Of a stretch of 64,000 bases of DNA, positions 1-9,141 are shown piece after piece (position 1 is the first letter of the stretch; every line of letters starts with the position of its first letter). Source of the stretch: Fulvimarina manganoxydans. GTDB lineage: Bacteria > Pseudomonadota > Alphaproteobacteria > Rhizobiales > Rhizobiaceae. The position numbers and the translations under genes were made by a program. The stretch is from NCBI RefSeq assembly GCF_900176465.1, contig NZ_FWXR01000016.1, positions 48,005 to 112,004 on the forward strand, read 5' to 3'. The notes below the pieces were generated by a model. The model ran no database searches. It was not told the origin of the DNA and worked only from the letters and a program-made list of their open reading frames with translations.

Positions 1-422
1 GCAAGAAGGATACGATCGGCCAGCTGACCCTGACCGCCCGCGCCGTCAGGACCGCCTTCACAGCCGAGCTATCCGCCATGGGTCTTCATGCGGGCCAGGA
101 GACGGTGCTTCTGACGATCGCGGAAAAGGATGGGATCGCGCTCCGGAGCCTCGCTGACCTCCTGGCCGTCCGCCCGCCGACGATCACCAAGACCATTGCC
201 CGGCTTTCGGCGCAGGGTCTTGTGGAAAAGCGCGCTTCCAAGGCCGACGCGCGGCAAAGCCATGTGTTCTTGACCGATGCCGGACGGGCGATCGTGGGAG
301 ATTTGGAGAAAGTGCGTAAACGGGTTCAGAAGAGCGCCCTTTCCGATCTCAGCGACAAGGAGCGCAAGGCCTTGCGCAAACTCCTGAAGCGGGTCGAGGC
401 CAATCTCCTTTCGGCCAAATGA
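1..422 (+). CDS. MarR-family transcriptional regulator (5' end outside the window)
   Basis: The frame is open from the window edge to the stop at 422, so the start lies outside; an internal ATG at 78 is probably not the true start because in-frame residues upstream read like the first MarR helix. The visible part holds a winged helix-turn-helix: a helix pair around LRSLADLLAVRPPTITKTIA, then a wing with the DAR(Q)SHVFLT stretch and the usual 'LTDAGRAIV' beta-hairpin exit. These are typical of MarR/SlyA dimeric repressors that sense small ligands or oxidants. A basic C-terminal helix (KRVQKSALSDLSDKERKAL) would form the dimer interface. Family call is firm; ligand and targets are unknown. Confidence 0.85.
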   Translation, partial: KKDTIGQLTLTARAVRTAFTAELSAMGLHAGQETVLLTIAEKDGIALRSLADLLAVRPPTITKTIARLSAQGLVEKRASKADARQSHVFLTDAGRAIVGDLEKVRKRVQKSALSDLSDKERKALRKLLKRVEANLLSAK

Positions 423-526
423 GGGTCGATCGGCGGCAAAGCGCGCCACGTGGCTTTACGCTCGGCCTCGCCATTTGCCATAGATCGACAATGGATTGGG
501 TCGCACGAGGGGCGCGTTAGGAAACG

Positions 527-1567
527 GTGGCGCAAAAGGTCAAACTGTCGACGATCGCCGAAGCGCTGGGCGTCTCCACCGCGACCGTCTCGCTTGCCCT
601 GAGGGACAGCCCTCTCGTGGCGGATATCACCCGCGAGCGCATCAAGGCGACGGCGAGAGAGCTCGGCTATATCTACAATCGCCGCGCCGCGAGCCTGCGC
701 ACCTCCCGCTCCGGCATTGTCGGGGTCTGCGTCCACGACGTGATGAATCCGTTTTTCGGCGAGATCCTGAAATCGATCGAACACGAGCTCGACCGGCATC
801 ACCAGACCTTCATCCTGTGCAATCACTATGACGATCTGTCGAAGCAACGCGCCTTCGTCGACACGCTCTTGCAGCTCGGGGCCGACGGTCTCATTCTTTC
901 GCCGGCCATCGGCACGCCGGCCGATGACATCCGCCTTGCCGAGGCCAACAATCTGCCGGCGGTCCTGATCGCCCGCACGATCGAAGGCTCGGGCGTCTGC
1001 GGCTTTCGCGGCGACGACACCTATGGAATGTCGCTCGCCGTCGATCATCTGATCGCCAAGGGCCACCGCTCGATCGCCATGATCGGCGGCACCCATCAGA
1101 CCTCGACCGGCCGAGACCGGGCCGAAGGTTGGCGCCAATCGCTGATGAAGGCCGGAATCGAGCCGAGACCCGAATGGCGGATCGAGGGCCCACGCTCGCG
1201 TCATGCCGGCTTCAATGCGGCCAAGACCTTCGCCGGTCTCGATCCCTTGCCAACGGCCGCAGTCTGTTTCTCCGATCTCGTCGCGCTCGGCCTCATGTAT
1301 GGTCTGGCGCGCGAAGGCCTGAGACCCGGAATCGACGTCGCAGTCATCGGCTATGACGATATCGACGAGGCGAGCATTGCCATGCCCTCCCTGACCACGG
1401 TGGCCAATGGCCAAGCCGAAGTCGGCCATCGGGCTGCCGGCGCGCTGCTCGATCGCCTCTCCGGCCAGCCGGCGAGCGACGAGACCGTGCTGATCCGCCC
1501 CGTGCTGAAAGTGCGTGCTTCGAGCGAACATTGGGAGATGTCCCAACGCGGCCAAGCCGCCGGCTGA
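527..1567 (+). CDS. LacI-family transcriptional regulator
   Basis: 346 residues, the usual LacI length. The N-terminal HTH is classic (KLSTIAEALGVSTATVSLAL, about residues 5-24), followed by the hinge helix region (YNRRAASLRTSRSGIVG) and a periplasmic-binding-protein-like sensor domain ending in 'VIGYDDIDEASIAMPSLTTV', the standard LacI C-subdomain signature. The start is GTG at 527, the first start giving a complete HTH. It probably represses a sugar or polyol uptake gene set, but no transporter or catabolic operon is adjacent, so the effector cannot be named. It lies about 100 bp downstream of the MarR gene on the same strand; co-transcription is possible but not shown. Confidence 0.92.
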   Translation: MAQKVKLSTIAEALGVSTATVSLALRDSPLVADITRERIKATARELGYIYNRRAASLRTSRSGIVGVCVHDVMNPFFGEILKSIEHELDRHHQTFILCNHYDDLSKQRAFVDTLLQLGADGLILSPAIGTPADDIRLAEANNLPAVLIARTIEGSGVCGFRGDDTYGMSLAVDHLIAKGHRSIAMIGGTHQTSTGRDRAEGWRQSLMKAGIEPRPEWRIEGPRSRHAGFNAAKTFAGLDPLPTAAVCFSDLVALGLMYGLAREGLRPGIDVAVIGYDDIDEASIAMPSLTTVANGQAEVGHRAAGALLDRLSGQPASDETVLIRPVLKVRASSEHWEMSQRGQAAG

Positions 1568-1842
1568 GCAGACAGGGCTTGCGACCGGGACGCCACCACC
1601 GGGCACGAAAGGATCGGAAGATCGCCCACCTCGCGATCACGACCCAGTGAAAAGCTAACAAGGGCTTTCACGCCTCAACCTTCGCTTAAGCTTTCCGAGT
1701 GGATAATGGCCCGTAAGCGAGTTGAAGGGTCAAGGATTCTCTAACCACCCTTCCTCGCCACCTCGCGACGTTCCGCTGGCGCGGCCGCTCCCAAGGGCCC
1801 GGCGCCGAGAATGTCGAGTGTTCGAGCGTGTGGAGAGGTGTG

Positions 1843-2295
1843 ATGTTGAATTTTGCTGCAACGGTCGCCGGCGCGGGTCTCGCCGCCATCGTCCTGGTCG
1901 CCAATCTCCAGGGCGCGCCGCTTCCGAAAGACGAGACCACGCGGGCGGGGGCAACCCTTCTCGATCCGATGACGATCACGAGCATTCCAGCCGCTCCCGA
2001 GCAGCGTCCGACCGAAGCAATCCGCCTGATCGACCTTCGCAGCGGCGCGACCTGCCGGATGCCTTATCCCCATCGTCTGTCGGAGAATTTCAGCTTCGCC
2101 CCAGTCGGGCCGGACTGCCAGGGCTCGCCCGATCTTGCCCGGGTCACCAAATGGCGCCGTACGGCGGAAGGCTATCTGGAAATGGCCGATGCGGGCGAGC
2201 GACCCGTGCTGCGCTTCATGCCCGGCGACGGCGTGCTCTACGAGTCGGTCTATCCCGCCCAGGCGATCGTGACGATCGTTCCGGCCAAGAGCTGA
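1843..2295 (+). CDS. Hypothetical exported protein, possibly Inh/AprI-like beta-barrel
   Basis: 150 residues from ATG 1843, chosen over GTG 1828 because GGAGAGG at 1832-1838 is a well placed ribosome binding site. The N-terminus (MLNFAATVAGAGLAAIVLVA) is a signal peptide or membrane anchor. The rest is small and beta-rich with two cysteines (ATCRMPY and GPDCQG), a tryptophan after the second cysteine and a 'GYLEMADAGERPVLRF' strand. This pattern resembles the AprI/Inh metalloprotease-inhibitor-like lipocalin fold found in small rhizobial periplasmic proteins; that is a pattern impression, not a firm assignment. No functional partner lies nearby. Confidence 0.6.
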   Translation: MLNFAATVAGAGLAAIVLVANLQGAPLPKDETTRAGATLLDPMTITSIPAAPEQRPTEAIRLIDLRSGATCRMPYPHRLSENFSFAPVGPDCQGSPDLARVTKWRRTAEGYLEMADAGERPVLRFMPGDGVLYESVYPAQAIVTIVPAKS

Positions 2296-2391
2296 TCTGC
2301 ATCGGAAATCGAACGTGACGTGATCGACACGACGCCGGACGAGCCCGTTCGGCGTCTATAAGCGTCTCGCGCCTTCTCAAGGGGCTTTCGT

Positions 2392-2730
2392 TCAAGCGCC
2401 GCGCGGCCCCCACAAAATCGTGGAGGCGCCGATGAGACAAAGCACCAGACCTGCAACGTCCCAGCGATCCGGGCGCACATCCTCGATAAGCCACATCCAG
2501 CCGAGAGAGGCGGCGATATAGACGCCGCCATATGCCGCAAACGCTCGGCCGGCGGCAGCGCTGTCGATCAAGGTCAGGAGCCCGGCAAAGAGGGCGAGCG
2601 AGAGACATCCGGGGATGAGCCAGAGCGCGGAGCGATCGAGGCGCAGAACGGCCCAAACCGCGAAGCAGCCGCCGATTTCCGCAAGCGCTGCCGCGACATA
2701 GATGACGAAGATGCTCGGCGACAAGCTCAT
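2392..2730 (-). CDS. YnfA/UPF0060 family small membrane protein
   Basis: 112 residues with four predicted transmembrane helices and the family's usual length and motifs: an N-terminal helix with '[17 protein letters not shown]', a central '[20 protein letters not shown]' and the loop '[17 protein letters not shown]'. YnfA proteins are related to small multidrug resistance transporters, but their substrate is poorly defined. It is the last gene of a three-gene minus-strand operon: its start overlaps the stop of the GNAT gene by 4 bp (2727-2730). Confidence 0.88.
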   Translation of the reverse strand: MSLSPSIFVIYVAAALAEIGGCFAVWAVLRLDRSALWLIPGCLSLALFAGLLTLIDSAAAGRAFAAYGGVYIAASLGWMWLIEDVRPDRWDVAGLVLCLIGASTILWGPRGA

Positions 2731-3425
2731 CGCGACGGGCCGAAATCCCTCAAACTCCGCAGCTGCCGACCATCCGCATCAAGGTTATCTGGCGAGAGCC
2801 AAGCCTGAAATGCCTTGCGCTGCGCCGGCCATTCCCTGTCCAGAAGCGAGAACCAAGCGGTGTCGCGATTGTGGCCCTTGACGATCATATGCTGGCGGAA
2901 GAGCCCTTCATAGGTGAAGCCGAGCCGCGCAGCTGCCCGCTTCGAGCCCTGATTGCCGTCGTTGCACTTCCATTCGAGCCGTCGATAGCCGAGCGATCCC
3001 AGGACGAGCTCCATCAGCAGAAAGAAGCCTTCGCTTGCCGCCACGGTTCTTTGCAGCGAGGGGGCGAGGCAGATATGGCCGAGTTCGATGACGCCGTTGC
3101 CAAGGTCTGCCCGAAACAGCGCGGCGACCCCTTCCGCCCTCCCGCTTTCGCGAGGCACGAAGGCGTAGAAGCGGTGGCCAGCGGCCAGATAGGCTTCGCG
3201 CCCATAACGGCTGAAGCTTTCGAAATCGGCGAAGGGTCCGCCGGCGAGCCAATCCCAGATCCGCCCCTCGCTATCCTTGGAAAAGGCGTCCCAAAGCTCG
3301 GTAAATCGGCTTTCGTCGACGATCGGCTCCAGCGCGACGCTCCGCCCGTCAAGGGTCTCGACCGGCGGAAAGCGGCGTGGCGCATAGGCCGTCAAATCGG
3401 CGGACCCGTCTTCTTCATTCGTCAT
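2727..3425 (-). CDS. GNAT family N-acetyltransferase (RimJ/RimL type)
   Basis: 232 residues. The GNAT fold is visible in '[29 protein letters not shown]' (beta4 and acetyl-CoA loop region) and '[36 protein letters not shown]', the standard RimJ/L ending where a residue at an N-x-x-S-x-x-A-A-x-x-L-G-F motif lines the CoA site. Homologues acetylate protein N-termini, amino acids or antibiotics; the substrate here cannot be read. It overlaps both neighbours by 4 bp (3422-3425 and 2727-2730), so it is translated as part of the esterase-GNAT-YnfA operon. Confidence 0.88.
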   Translation of the reverse strand: MTNEEDGSADLTAYAPRRFPPVETLDGRSVALEPIVDESRFTELWDAFSKDSEGRIWDWLAGGPFADFESFSRYGREAYLAAGHRFYAFVPRESGRAEGVAALFRADLGNGVIELGHICLAPSLQRTVAASEGFFLLMELVLGSLGYRRLEWKCNDGNQGSKRAAARLGFTYEGLFRQHMIVKGHNRDTAWFSLLDREWPAQRKAFQAWLSPDNLDADGRQLRSLRDFGPSR

Positions 3426-4417
3426 CGTGCAGTCTCCCCTCGCTCGGCTTTCGCGCGATCGCCCGTCTCGCCGCTGCCCGAGCGCGCTTTCACGAAAGCA
3501 ACGATATCACGCCGGATCGTCTCGTCATTGAAGGGAATCGCCGTCGCGAGCGCCGTGATCGCACCCACATGATCGACGCCTTGAACGATCCGATCGCGCA
3601 CAAAGACGCCCGCCGCCCTCGCCTTTTCGGCCAGCGAAAGCGTGTTCTTCGGATCGACCGTGGTGTCGTCGGCTCCATGGATCAGAAGCATGGGCGGCTC
3701 GTCACCGGAGACGAAATTGACCGGCTGGCTCGTCTCGCGCGTCGCTTCCGGAAAGATGCGCTTGTAGCGCTCTTCGGTCAGCGGCAAAAAATCATAGGGG
3801 CCGGCCAGGCCGATGAAGCCGGCGAGCGAACCGATGGAGCCGCCGGCCGCCTTCAGATACCGGCCATCGGTCGCGAGAAGCCCGGCAATCTCGGCGCCGG
3901 CCGAGTGGCCCATCAGGACAATGGGATGGTCGCCGCCCGGCACGCCATAGACTCCCCCGTCCATCATCCGCTCGACCTTGACGACAGCCTTGGCCGCATC
4001 CTCCACAAAGGCGGGGAAGCGAACTTGTGGGTAAAGCCGATAATTCGGGATGGCGACGATGAACCCCTCGCTCGCCAAAGATTGGCCGACGAAGAGATAA
4101 ATGTCCTTCGAACCCGTATCCCAGCTCCCGCCATGGACGAAGACGACGACGGGTGTCGTCGGCGTGGTTCGATTTGGAATATAGAGATCGAGCTTGGCCC
4201 GCTCGCCATCGCCATAAGGCACGTTGCGAACGACGTCATAGCCGGCGCCGCTGGTGACGGCATTGAGCACCGCCGCGCAAGCGGTCAATGCGAAAGCCGG
4301 CAGGATGGCCGCAATGAATCGCAAGGCACGGGCGCTGCGACTGAAGCCGCGCCGTCGCGCCGGCCACTGCTCGTCGCAGGGCTCAGGGGTTGGAGAGGTG
4401 GAAACTGACTGGCTCAT
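3422..4417 (-). CDS. Alpha/beta hydrolase, probable lipoprotein esterase (BD-FAE/carboxylesterase-like)
   Basis: About 331 residues from ATG 4417; a longer TTG-started form from 4453 is possible. A basic stretch and hydrophobic helix end in a lipobox-like LTAC, suggesting a lipid-anchored periplasmic enzyme. Catalytic features are clear: oxyanion motif HGGSW, nucleophile elbow GHSAG, an acid in 'IHGADDTTV' and the histidine in 'VQGVDHVGAI'. The family (COG0657-like) hydrolyses acyl esters. It is first in a 4-bp-overlapping operon with a GNAT acetyltransferase and YnfA. Substrate unknown; the hydrolase fold is certain, the lipoprotein status likely because the cysteine is well placed but preceded by an unusually long leader. 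Confidence 0.85.
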   Translation of the reverse strand: MSQSVSTSPTPEPCDEQWPARRRGFSRSARALRFIAAILPAFALTACAAVLNAVTSGAGYDVVRNVPYGDGERAKLDLYIPNRTTPTTPVVVFVHGGSWDTGSKDIYLFVGQSLASEGFIVAIPNYRLYPQVRFPAFVEDAAKAVVKVERMMDGGVYGVPGGDHPIVLMGHSAGAEIAGLLATDGRYLKAAGGSIGSLAGFIGLAGPYDFLPLTEERYKRIFPEATRETSQPVNFVSGDEPPMLLIHGADDTTVDPKNTLSLAEKARAAGVFVRDRIVQGVDHVGAITALATAIPFNDETIRRDIVAFVKARSGSGETGDRAKAERGETAR

Positions 4418-4450
4418 AGACGAGTGATCTATCGCCGGACGCGTGCGGTG

Positions 4451-4474
4451 CAATGAGGCTCGATCGTCTCATTG
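4451..4474. terminator. Hairpin between zapA and the esterase gene
   Basis: CAATGAG at 4451-4457 pairs with CTCATTG at 4468-4474 around a palindromic CGATCG centre. It sits 25 bp beyond the zapA stop and upstream of the esterase start, so it could end zapA transcription or attenuate read-through. There is no clear U-run on the minus strand, so it is only a candidate. Confidence 0.35.
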
Positions 4475-4498
4475 GGAGAGCCGTTGCCCAATCGGCGG

Positions 4499-4861
4499 TC
4501 AAAGGCCCGAGCCGAGCCTTGCCGTCAGCCGTTCCATGAAGAGCGCTGCCTCGTCCATGGCGCGCAGAAAACGCGACCGATCGGCCGCCCTTCCGGCCTC
4601 GGCCGCCGCGATCTCGCCGCGCAAAGTCTCGCTCTCGGCTTCGAGCGCGGCAATGCGCTGGCGCGCATCGGAGAGTTCGTCCGCCGTCATGATGGCGGCC
4701 ATGATCGTCAGGCGCTGATCCCCGATCTGGCCCACATCGTCCTTTAGCGAGGCGATCTTGCCCTCGATATCGGCGGCAAGGCCCTGCAGATGCTCCTCCT
4801 CGCCCGGCCCGCAGGCCATGCGATAGGTCTTGCCGTCGATCGTCACGACCACTTGCGGCAT
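4499..4861 (-). CDS. zapA: Cell division protein ZapA
   Basis: 120 residues. The N-terminus 'VVVTIDGKTYRMACGPGEEEHL' followed by 'LAADIEGKIASLKDDVGQIGDQRLTIMAAIMTADEL' matches the ZapA fold (two strands, short helix, long helix). The C-terminal half is a coiled coil (QRIAALEAESETLRGEIAAAEA). ZapA binds and bundles FtsZ at midcell in the cytoplasm. A strong site TAGGAGG precedes the ATG at 4861. It follows the DUF4164 gene by 14 bp, the standard alphaproteobacterial arrangement, upstream of and divergent from tkt. Confidence 0.92.
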   Translation of the reverse strand: MPQVVVTIDGKTYRMACGPGEEEHLQGLAADIEGKIASLKDDVGQIGDQRLTIMAAIMTADELSDARQRIAALEAESETLRGEIAAAEAGRAADRSRFLRAMDEAALFMERLTARLGSGL

Positions 4862-4875
4862 GAGCCGTCGGCCTC

Positions 4876-5157
4876 CTAATCCTCGCGCGGGGCGAGGACT
4901 TGCCGCACCCGTTCCATGGCGTCGACGAGCCTCTTGGAGACTTCGCGATTGGCCCGCTCCAGGCGTTGGCCGCGAGCCAGCGCCGTGTCGAGCTCGCGGG
5001 CCAGACGACCGCGATCGGCGGTCATGCGCTGGATCTCGGCCTCGGCATCGACGAGCACGGCTTCGCGCGCCAGGCGCGCCTCGACAGCGGCACCGAGCGC
5101 CTCGCCCGCCGCGTGCAGGCGCTGTTCGGCAGCCTCGAACTCTTCGTCACGCTTCAC
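4876..5157 (-). CDS. DUF4164 family coiled-coil protein
   Basis: 93 residues, starting at GTG 5157 with GGGAG upstream. The open frame runs far upstream without a stop, but only this portion resembles a family: an almost continuous heptad-rich helix (EFEAAEQRLHAAGEALGAAV to NREVSKRLVDAMERV). DUF4164 proteins are regularly encoded just before zapA in Rhizobiales, so a role in division or as a ZapA partner analogous to ZapB is a reasonable inference, not a demonstrated function. The start is uncertain by a few codons. Confidence 0.75.
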   Translation of the reverse strand: MKRDEEFEAAEQRLHAAGEALGAAVEARLAREAVLVDAEAEIQRMTADRGRLARELDTALARGQRLERANREVSKRLVDAMERVRQVLAPRED

Positions 5158-5373
5158 CCTGACAAGACTCCCCTCGGCCCATGACGATCGCGAGGCGACC
5201 GGCGGCTGAACGACCCGCTGTAACCCGTTGCCGGCGCCATGAAAAGATCGGTTTGCCCAACGCTTTGCCAAGCGTCGCGCGCTCGCGTGCCGATGTTGAC
5301 ACCCTTTGTGACCTGTGGTGTCTCCCGGCGGCATTCCGGCCTCTATCTGGCGCGGGAAGGGAGTTTGCCATCC

Positions 5374-7401
5374 ATGACGACACCCGAGGCGCGGCGCGAC
5401 ATGGCCAATGCCATTCGCTTTCTGGCCGCTGACGCGGTGGAGGCGGCGGGCTCCGGCCATCCCGGTCTGCCCATGGGCGCCGCCGACATCGCGACCGTCC
5501 TCTTCACCCGCTTCCTGACCTTCGATCCCACGGCGCCCGCCTGGGCCAATCGCGACCGCTTCGTGCTGTCGGCCGGTCACGGCTCGATGCTCCTCTACGC
5601 CCTCCTTCATCTCCTGGGCTACAAGGACATCGATCTCGACGAGATCCGCCGCTTCCGACAGCTCGGCGCCAAGACCGCCGGCCATCCCGAATATGGCCAT
5701 GCTGCCGGTATCGAAACGACGACGGGGCCGCTCGGCCAGGGCATCGCCAACGCCGTCGGCATGGCTATCGCCGAACGGCATCTCGCCGCGCGTTTCGGCT
5801 CGATCGTCGATCATCGCACCTTTTGTCTGGCCGGCGACGGATGCCTGATGGAGGGCATCAGCCAGGAAGCCATTGCGCTGGCCGGTCACCTGAAGCTCTC
5901 GAAGCTGACGCTCATTTGGGACGACAACGGCATCACCATCGACGGCAAGGTCTCGCTCGCCGATTCGACCGACCAGCTCGCGCGCTTTGCCGCCTGCGGC
6001 TGGGAGACGATCGCCTGTGACGGCCATGATCACGATGCGATCGCCGAGGCGCTGCAGGCGGCGATCAAGAGCGACCGACCGACCCTGGTCGCTGCAAAGA
6101 CCACAATCGGCTTCGGCGCGCCGGGCAAGGCGGGCACTCAGGCCGCCCATGGCTCACCGCTCGGGTCATCCGAGATCGCAGAAATGCGCGAGACCCTCGG
6201 TTGGACCCACGAGCCCTTCCACATCCCACCCGAAACGCTCGATCAATGGCGCATTGCTGGGCTTCGCTCGGGCGCCGGTCGGCGTGAATGGGACGAGCGC
6301 TATGGCGAGCTCGACGCCGAGACGCGCGGCGAGTTCGATCGCGTCATGCGCGGCGATCTGCCAAGCGGTCTTCTGCAAGCCGTTCAGCGCGGCAAACGGA
6401 GGCTCAACGAGGAGCGGCCCGAAGTCGCCACCCGCAAGGCTTCGGAGATGGCGCTCGAGATCGTCACCGAGGCGGTGCCCGAGCTTCTCGGCGGCTCGGC
6501 CGATCTGACCGGTTCGAACAACACGCAGGTCGAGGCAACCCCGGCAATCACGCCCGAGGACTTCACCGGCCGGTATGTTCACTACGGCATCCGGGAACAT
6601 GGCATGGCCGGCATCATGAACGGTCTAGCCCTGCATGGCGGCGTCATCCCTTATGGTGGGACATTCCTCGTCTTTTCCGACTATGCCCGGCCGGCCATCC
6701 GCCTCGCGGCGCTCATGGGATTGCGGGTCGTCTATGTGCTCACCCATGATTCGATCGGTCTTGGCGAGGACGGCCCCACCCACCAGCCGGTGGAGCATCT
6801 GGCGGCACTGCGCGCGATTCCCGGCCTCGACGTCATGCGGCCGGCCGATGCCGTCGAGACGCTCGAATGCTGGCACCTTGCCTTGACCGCATCCGACCAT
6901 CCGACAGCCATCGTCCTGTCGCGCCAGAGCGTGCCGGCGCTTCGCACGGACGAATATGACGAGAACCGGACGGCGCGCGGCGCCTATGAATTGTTCTCGG
7001 CCGAGGGCGAAGCCGCGGTGACGATCTTCGCCACCGGGTCGGAAGTCGCGATTGCGGCGGCGGCCCGCCCCGTGCTCTTGAAGGCTGGCCTGCCGACGCG
7101 GGTCGTCTCGGTGCCATGCTTTGAGACTTTCGCCCGCCAGGCGCCGGAATATCGGGCGGCCTTTCTGAAGGACGCCTCGATCAAGGTCGCGGTCGAAGCC
7201 GGTATCCGCCAGGGCTGGGACGCGCTGATCGGGCCGGACGGCCTCTTCATAGGCATGGAGGGCTTTGGCGCAAGCGGCAAGGCCGGCCAGCTTTACGCCC
7301 ATTTCGGCATCACCGCCGACCGCCTCGTGGACGCTGTCCTGGCGCGCCACGCCGAAATTCGCGGCGCGGACGAGGGCGAACCGGGCGAACCAGCCGCTTG
7401 A
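5374..7401 (+). CDS. tkt: Transketolase
   Basis: 675 residues from ATG 5374 (GGGAG at 5359-5363); an in-frame ATG at 5239 would add about 45 residues that look non-coding. Thiamine-diphosphate enzyme moving two-carbon ketol units in the pentose phosphate pathway. Visible: '[17 protein letters not shown]' with the substrate histidine, '[16 protein letters not shown]', the ThDP motif beginning GDG and ending near DDN ([13 protein letters not shown] ... WDDNGI), 'HGSPLG', the catalytic-glutamate stretch '[16 protein letters not shown]', and '[20 protein letters not shown]'. It is divergent from the zapA pair and 185 bp upstream of gap, a common rhizobial central-carbon order, although pgk does not follow here. 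Confidence 0.96.
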   Translation: MTTPEARRDMANAIRFLAADAVEAAGSGHPGLPMGAADIATVLFTRFLTFDPTAPAWANRDRFVLSAGHGSMLLYALLHLLGYKDIDLDEIRRFRQLGAKTAGHPEYGHAAGIETTTGPLGQGIANAVGMAIAERHLAARFGSIVDHRTFCLAGDGCLMEGISQEAIALAGHLKLSKLTLIWDDNGITIDGKVSLADSTDQLARFAACGWETIACDGHDHDAIAEALQAAIKSDRPTLVAAKTTIGFGAPGKAGTQAAHGSPLGSSEIAEMRETLGWTHEPFHIPPETLDQWRIAGLRSGAGRREWDERYGELDAETRGEFDRVMRGDLPSGLLQAVQRGKRRLNEERPEVATRKASEMALEIVTEAVPELLGGSADLTGSNNTQVEATPAITPEDFTGRYVHYGIREHGMAGIMNGLALHGGVIPYGGTFLVFSDYARPAIRLAALMGLRVVYVLTHDSIGLGEDGPTHQPVEHLAALRAIPGLDVMRPADAVETLECWHLALTASDHPTAIVLSRQSVPALRTDEYDENRTARGAYELFSAEGEAAVTIFATGSEVAIAAAARPVLLKAGLPTRVVSVPCFETFARQAPEYRAAFLKDASIKVAVEAGIRQGWDALIGPDGLFIGMEGFGASGKAGQLYAHFGITADRLVDAVLARHAEIRGADEGEPGEPAA

Positions 7402-7586
7402 GAGAGGCCAGAGGTTGAAGACCGGGCCCGTCCGCCCGACCTTGTTGGGCGAACTCGGGCAAAGCCGGGCCTGCCGCTTATTGATCGCCGGCCGGCGCGG
7501 GTTTAGAGCCTAGCCACCCATGGCCGGGATGCCCGGCCCCATCCCGATCCGCCGCGGCCGCGGCGTGTCTCAACGGAGGACCCCTC

Positions 7587-8594
7587 ATGGCAGTTCGCGT
7601 CGCAATCAACGGTTTTGGCCGCATCGGTCGCAATGTGCTTCGGGCGATCGTCGAATCGGGCCGCACCGATATCGAAGTCGTCGCGATCAACGATCTCGGC
7701 CCGGTCGAGACCAATGCCCATCTCATCCGCTATGACAGCGTCCATGGCCGCTTCCCCGGCACGGTCACGGTCGAGGGCGACACGATCGATGTCGGTCGCG
7801 GCCCGATCAAGGTGACCGCCGAGCGCGACCCCAAGGCCCTGCCCTGGGGCGAGATCGGCGTCGATGTGGCCATGGAATGCACCGGCCTCTTCACCGCGCG
7901 CGACAAGGCGGCCGCTCATCTGGAGGCCGGCGCCAAGAAGGTCCTGATCTCGGCGCCGGGCGACAAATCCGATCTCACCGTCGTCTATGGCGTCAATCAC
8001 AAGAAGCTGACGAGCGAGCACAAGGTCGTCTCCAACGCCTCCTGCACGACCAACTGCCTGTCGCCCGTCGCCAAGGTCCTGAACGATGCCATCGGCATCG
8101 AGAAGGGCATGATGACGACCATCCATTCCTATACGGGCGACCAGCCGACGCTCGACACGATGCACAAGGATCTCTACCGCGCCCGCGCCGCCGGCCTTGC
8201 GATGATCCCGACCTCGACGGGCGCGGCGAAAGCCGTCGGCCTCGTCCTGCCCGAGCTCAACGGCAAGCTGGACGGTTTTGCCATGCGCGTGCCGACGCCG
8301 AATGTCTCGGTGGTGGACCTGAAGTTCATCGCCAAGCGCGAAACGAGCGTTGCCGAAATCAACGAGGCCATCAAGGCGGCCGCCGACGGCCCACTCAAGG
8401 GCATTCTCGGCTATACGAACGACAAGAACGTCTCCATCGACTTCAACCACGACCCCCATTCCTCGATCTTCCACATGGATCAGACCAAGGTCATGGACGG
8501 CACAATGGTCTCGATCCTGTCCTGGTACGACAATGAATGGGGCTTCTCGAACCGCATGTCGGACACGGCGATCGCGCTTCACAACGCGGGCTGA
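7587..8594 (+). CDS. gap: Type I glyceraldehyde-3-phosphate dehydrogenase
   Basis: 335 residues with a strong GGAGG site 7 bases before ATG 7587. Rossmann motif [13 protein letters not shown] at residues 8-20; Asp36 after the second strand fits NAD preference; the active-site motif SNASCTTNC puts the catalytic Cys at 153; the C-terminus has '[13 protein letters not shown]'. It converts glyceraldehyde 3-phosphate, NAD+ and phosphate to 1,3-bisphosphoglycerate in cytoplasmic glycolysis/gluconeogenesis. A strong intrinsic terminator follows at 8632-8669, so tkt-gap ends here rather than running into pgk. Confidence 0.97.
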   Translation: MAVRVAINGFGRIGRNVLRAIVESGRTDIEVVAINDLGPVETNAHLIRYDSVHGRFPGTVTVEGDTIDVGRGPIKVTAERDPKALPWGEIGVDVAMECTGLFTARDKAAAHLEAGAKKVLISAPGDKSDLTVVYGVNHKKLTSEHKVVSNASCTTNCLSPVAKVLNDAIGIEKGMMTTIHSYTGDQPTLDTMHKDLYRARAAGLAMIPTSTGAAKAVGLVLPELNGKLDGFAMRVPTPNVSVVDLKFIAKRETSVAEINEAIKAAADGPLKGILGYTNDKNVSIDFNHDPHSSIFHMDQTKVMDGTMVSILSWYDNEWGFSNRMSDTAIALHNAG

Positions 8595-8631
8595 CGCTCA
8601 TTCGTCGCTCGGACTTGTCATCCGATCTAAG

Positions 8632-8669
8632 AAAAGGCGCGGGGAGCTTCGGCTCCTCGTGCCTTTTTC
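8632..8669 (+). terminator. Rho-independent terminator after gap
   Basis: AAAAGGCGCGGGGAGC, a TTCG loop, then the complementary arm (two G-U pairs) and a run of T. The 16-bp stem with a UUCG tetraloop and U-tract is a textbook intrinsic terminator 37 bp after the gap stop. Confidence 0.9.
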
Positions 8670-8698
8670 GTCATTGCGGTTCGATCGCAGCTTACGGG

Positions 8699-8734
8699 CA
8701 AAACAAAAAGGCCGGCGCCTCTAGGCCCGGCCTT
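8699..8734 (-). terminator. Rho-independent terminator of the 52-residue protein gene
   Basis: AAGGCCGG at 8708-8715 pairs with CCGGCCTT at 8727-8734. Read on the minus strand the stem is followed by TTTTTGTTTT, so it ends the small gene at 8797-8955. It lies tail to tail with the gap terminator. Confidence 0.82.
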
Positions 8735-8796
8735 CTCAAGCGATCATATCATTCTGCGCGGTCCGATAAGCGGCTTTCCCGCCTGAAAGCATCCGC

Positions 8797-8955
8797 TCAG
8801 AATTGCGGGCGGTTGCGGAAGCGGCCCTGGTCGATCTCGCGCTGGCGGCGCTCCAGATCGTAATGCGACACCGCGCCGTTCAGATATTCCATCTCGGGAT
8901 CGAACTCGCGGAACGTCTTGATAGCCTTACGGAGCTTGCTGATCGGTCCAGCCAT
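8797..8955 (-). CDS. Conserved small protein, 52 residues (possibly DUF3563-like)
   Basis: ATG 8955 is preceded by AAGGAG at an 8-base spacing, and the gene ends before its own terminator, so it is very likely expressed. The protein starts MAGPISKLRKAIKTFREFD and continues with a central 'EMEYLNGAVSHYDLERRQRE' and a basic, aromatic tail 'GRFRNRPQF'. The YLN-x-A-x-S/D-x-x-DLE-x-R-x-REID pattern resembles small rhizobial proteins annotated DUF3563, which have no known function; I cannot confirm the family without a profile search. No membrane segment or signal peptide. Cytoplasmic, probably helical. Confidence 0.75.
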   Translation of the reverse strand: MAGPISKLRKAIKTFREFDPEMEYLNGAVSHYDLERRQREIDQGRFRNRPQF

Positions 8956-9141
8956 GGTCTCAACTCCTTCTCTCTTCTGGTCTCATCTTGTGTGACCTGA
9001 AGATAGGAGCGATTAGCGCGCTCCACCAATGCTCATTTTGCAGCGCAACAATCCACTCCATGCATAGCGGATTAAAGACCGCTTAACGCGCCCGGCGGGC
9101 GGACGCGCCGAGGGGTCGCGCGCCCCCCTCGCATCGACCGG

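Noticed and set aside
326..1606. Antisense frame opposite the LacI gene
   Set aside because: The LacI domain pattern on the plus strand explains the DNA; the antisense product has no domain.
4418..4498. 6S RNA next to zapA
   Set aside because: 6S RNA often sits by zapA, but the gap here is only about 80 bp and has no long imperfect hairpin with an internal bulge.
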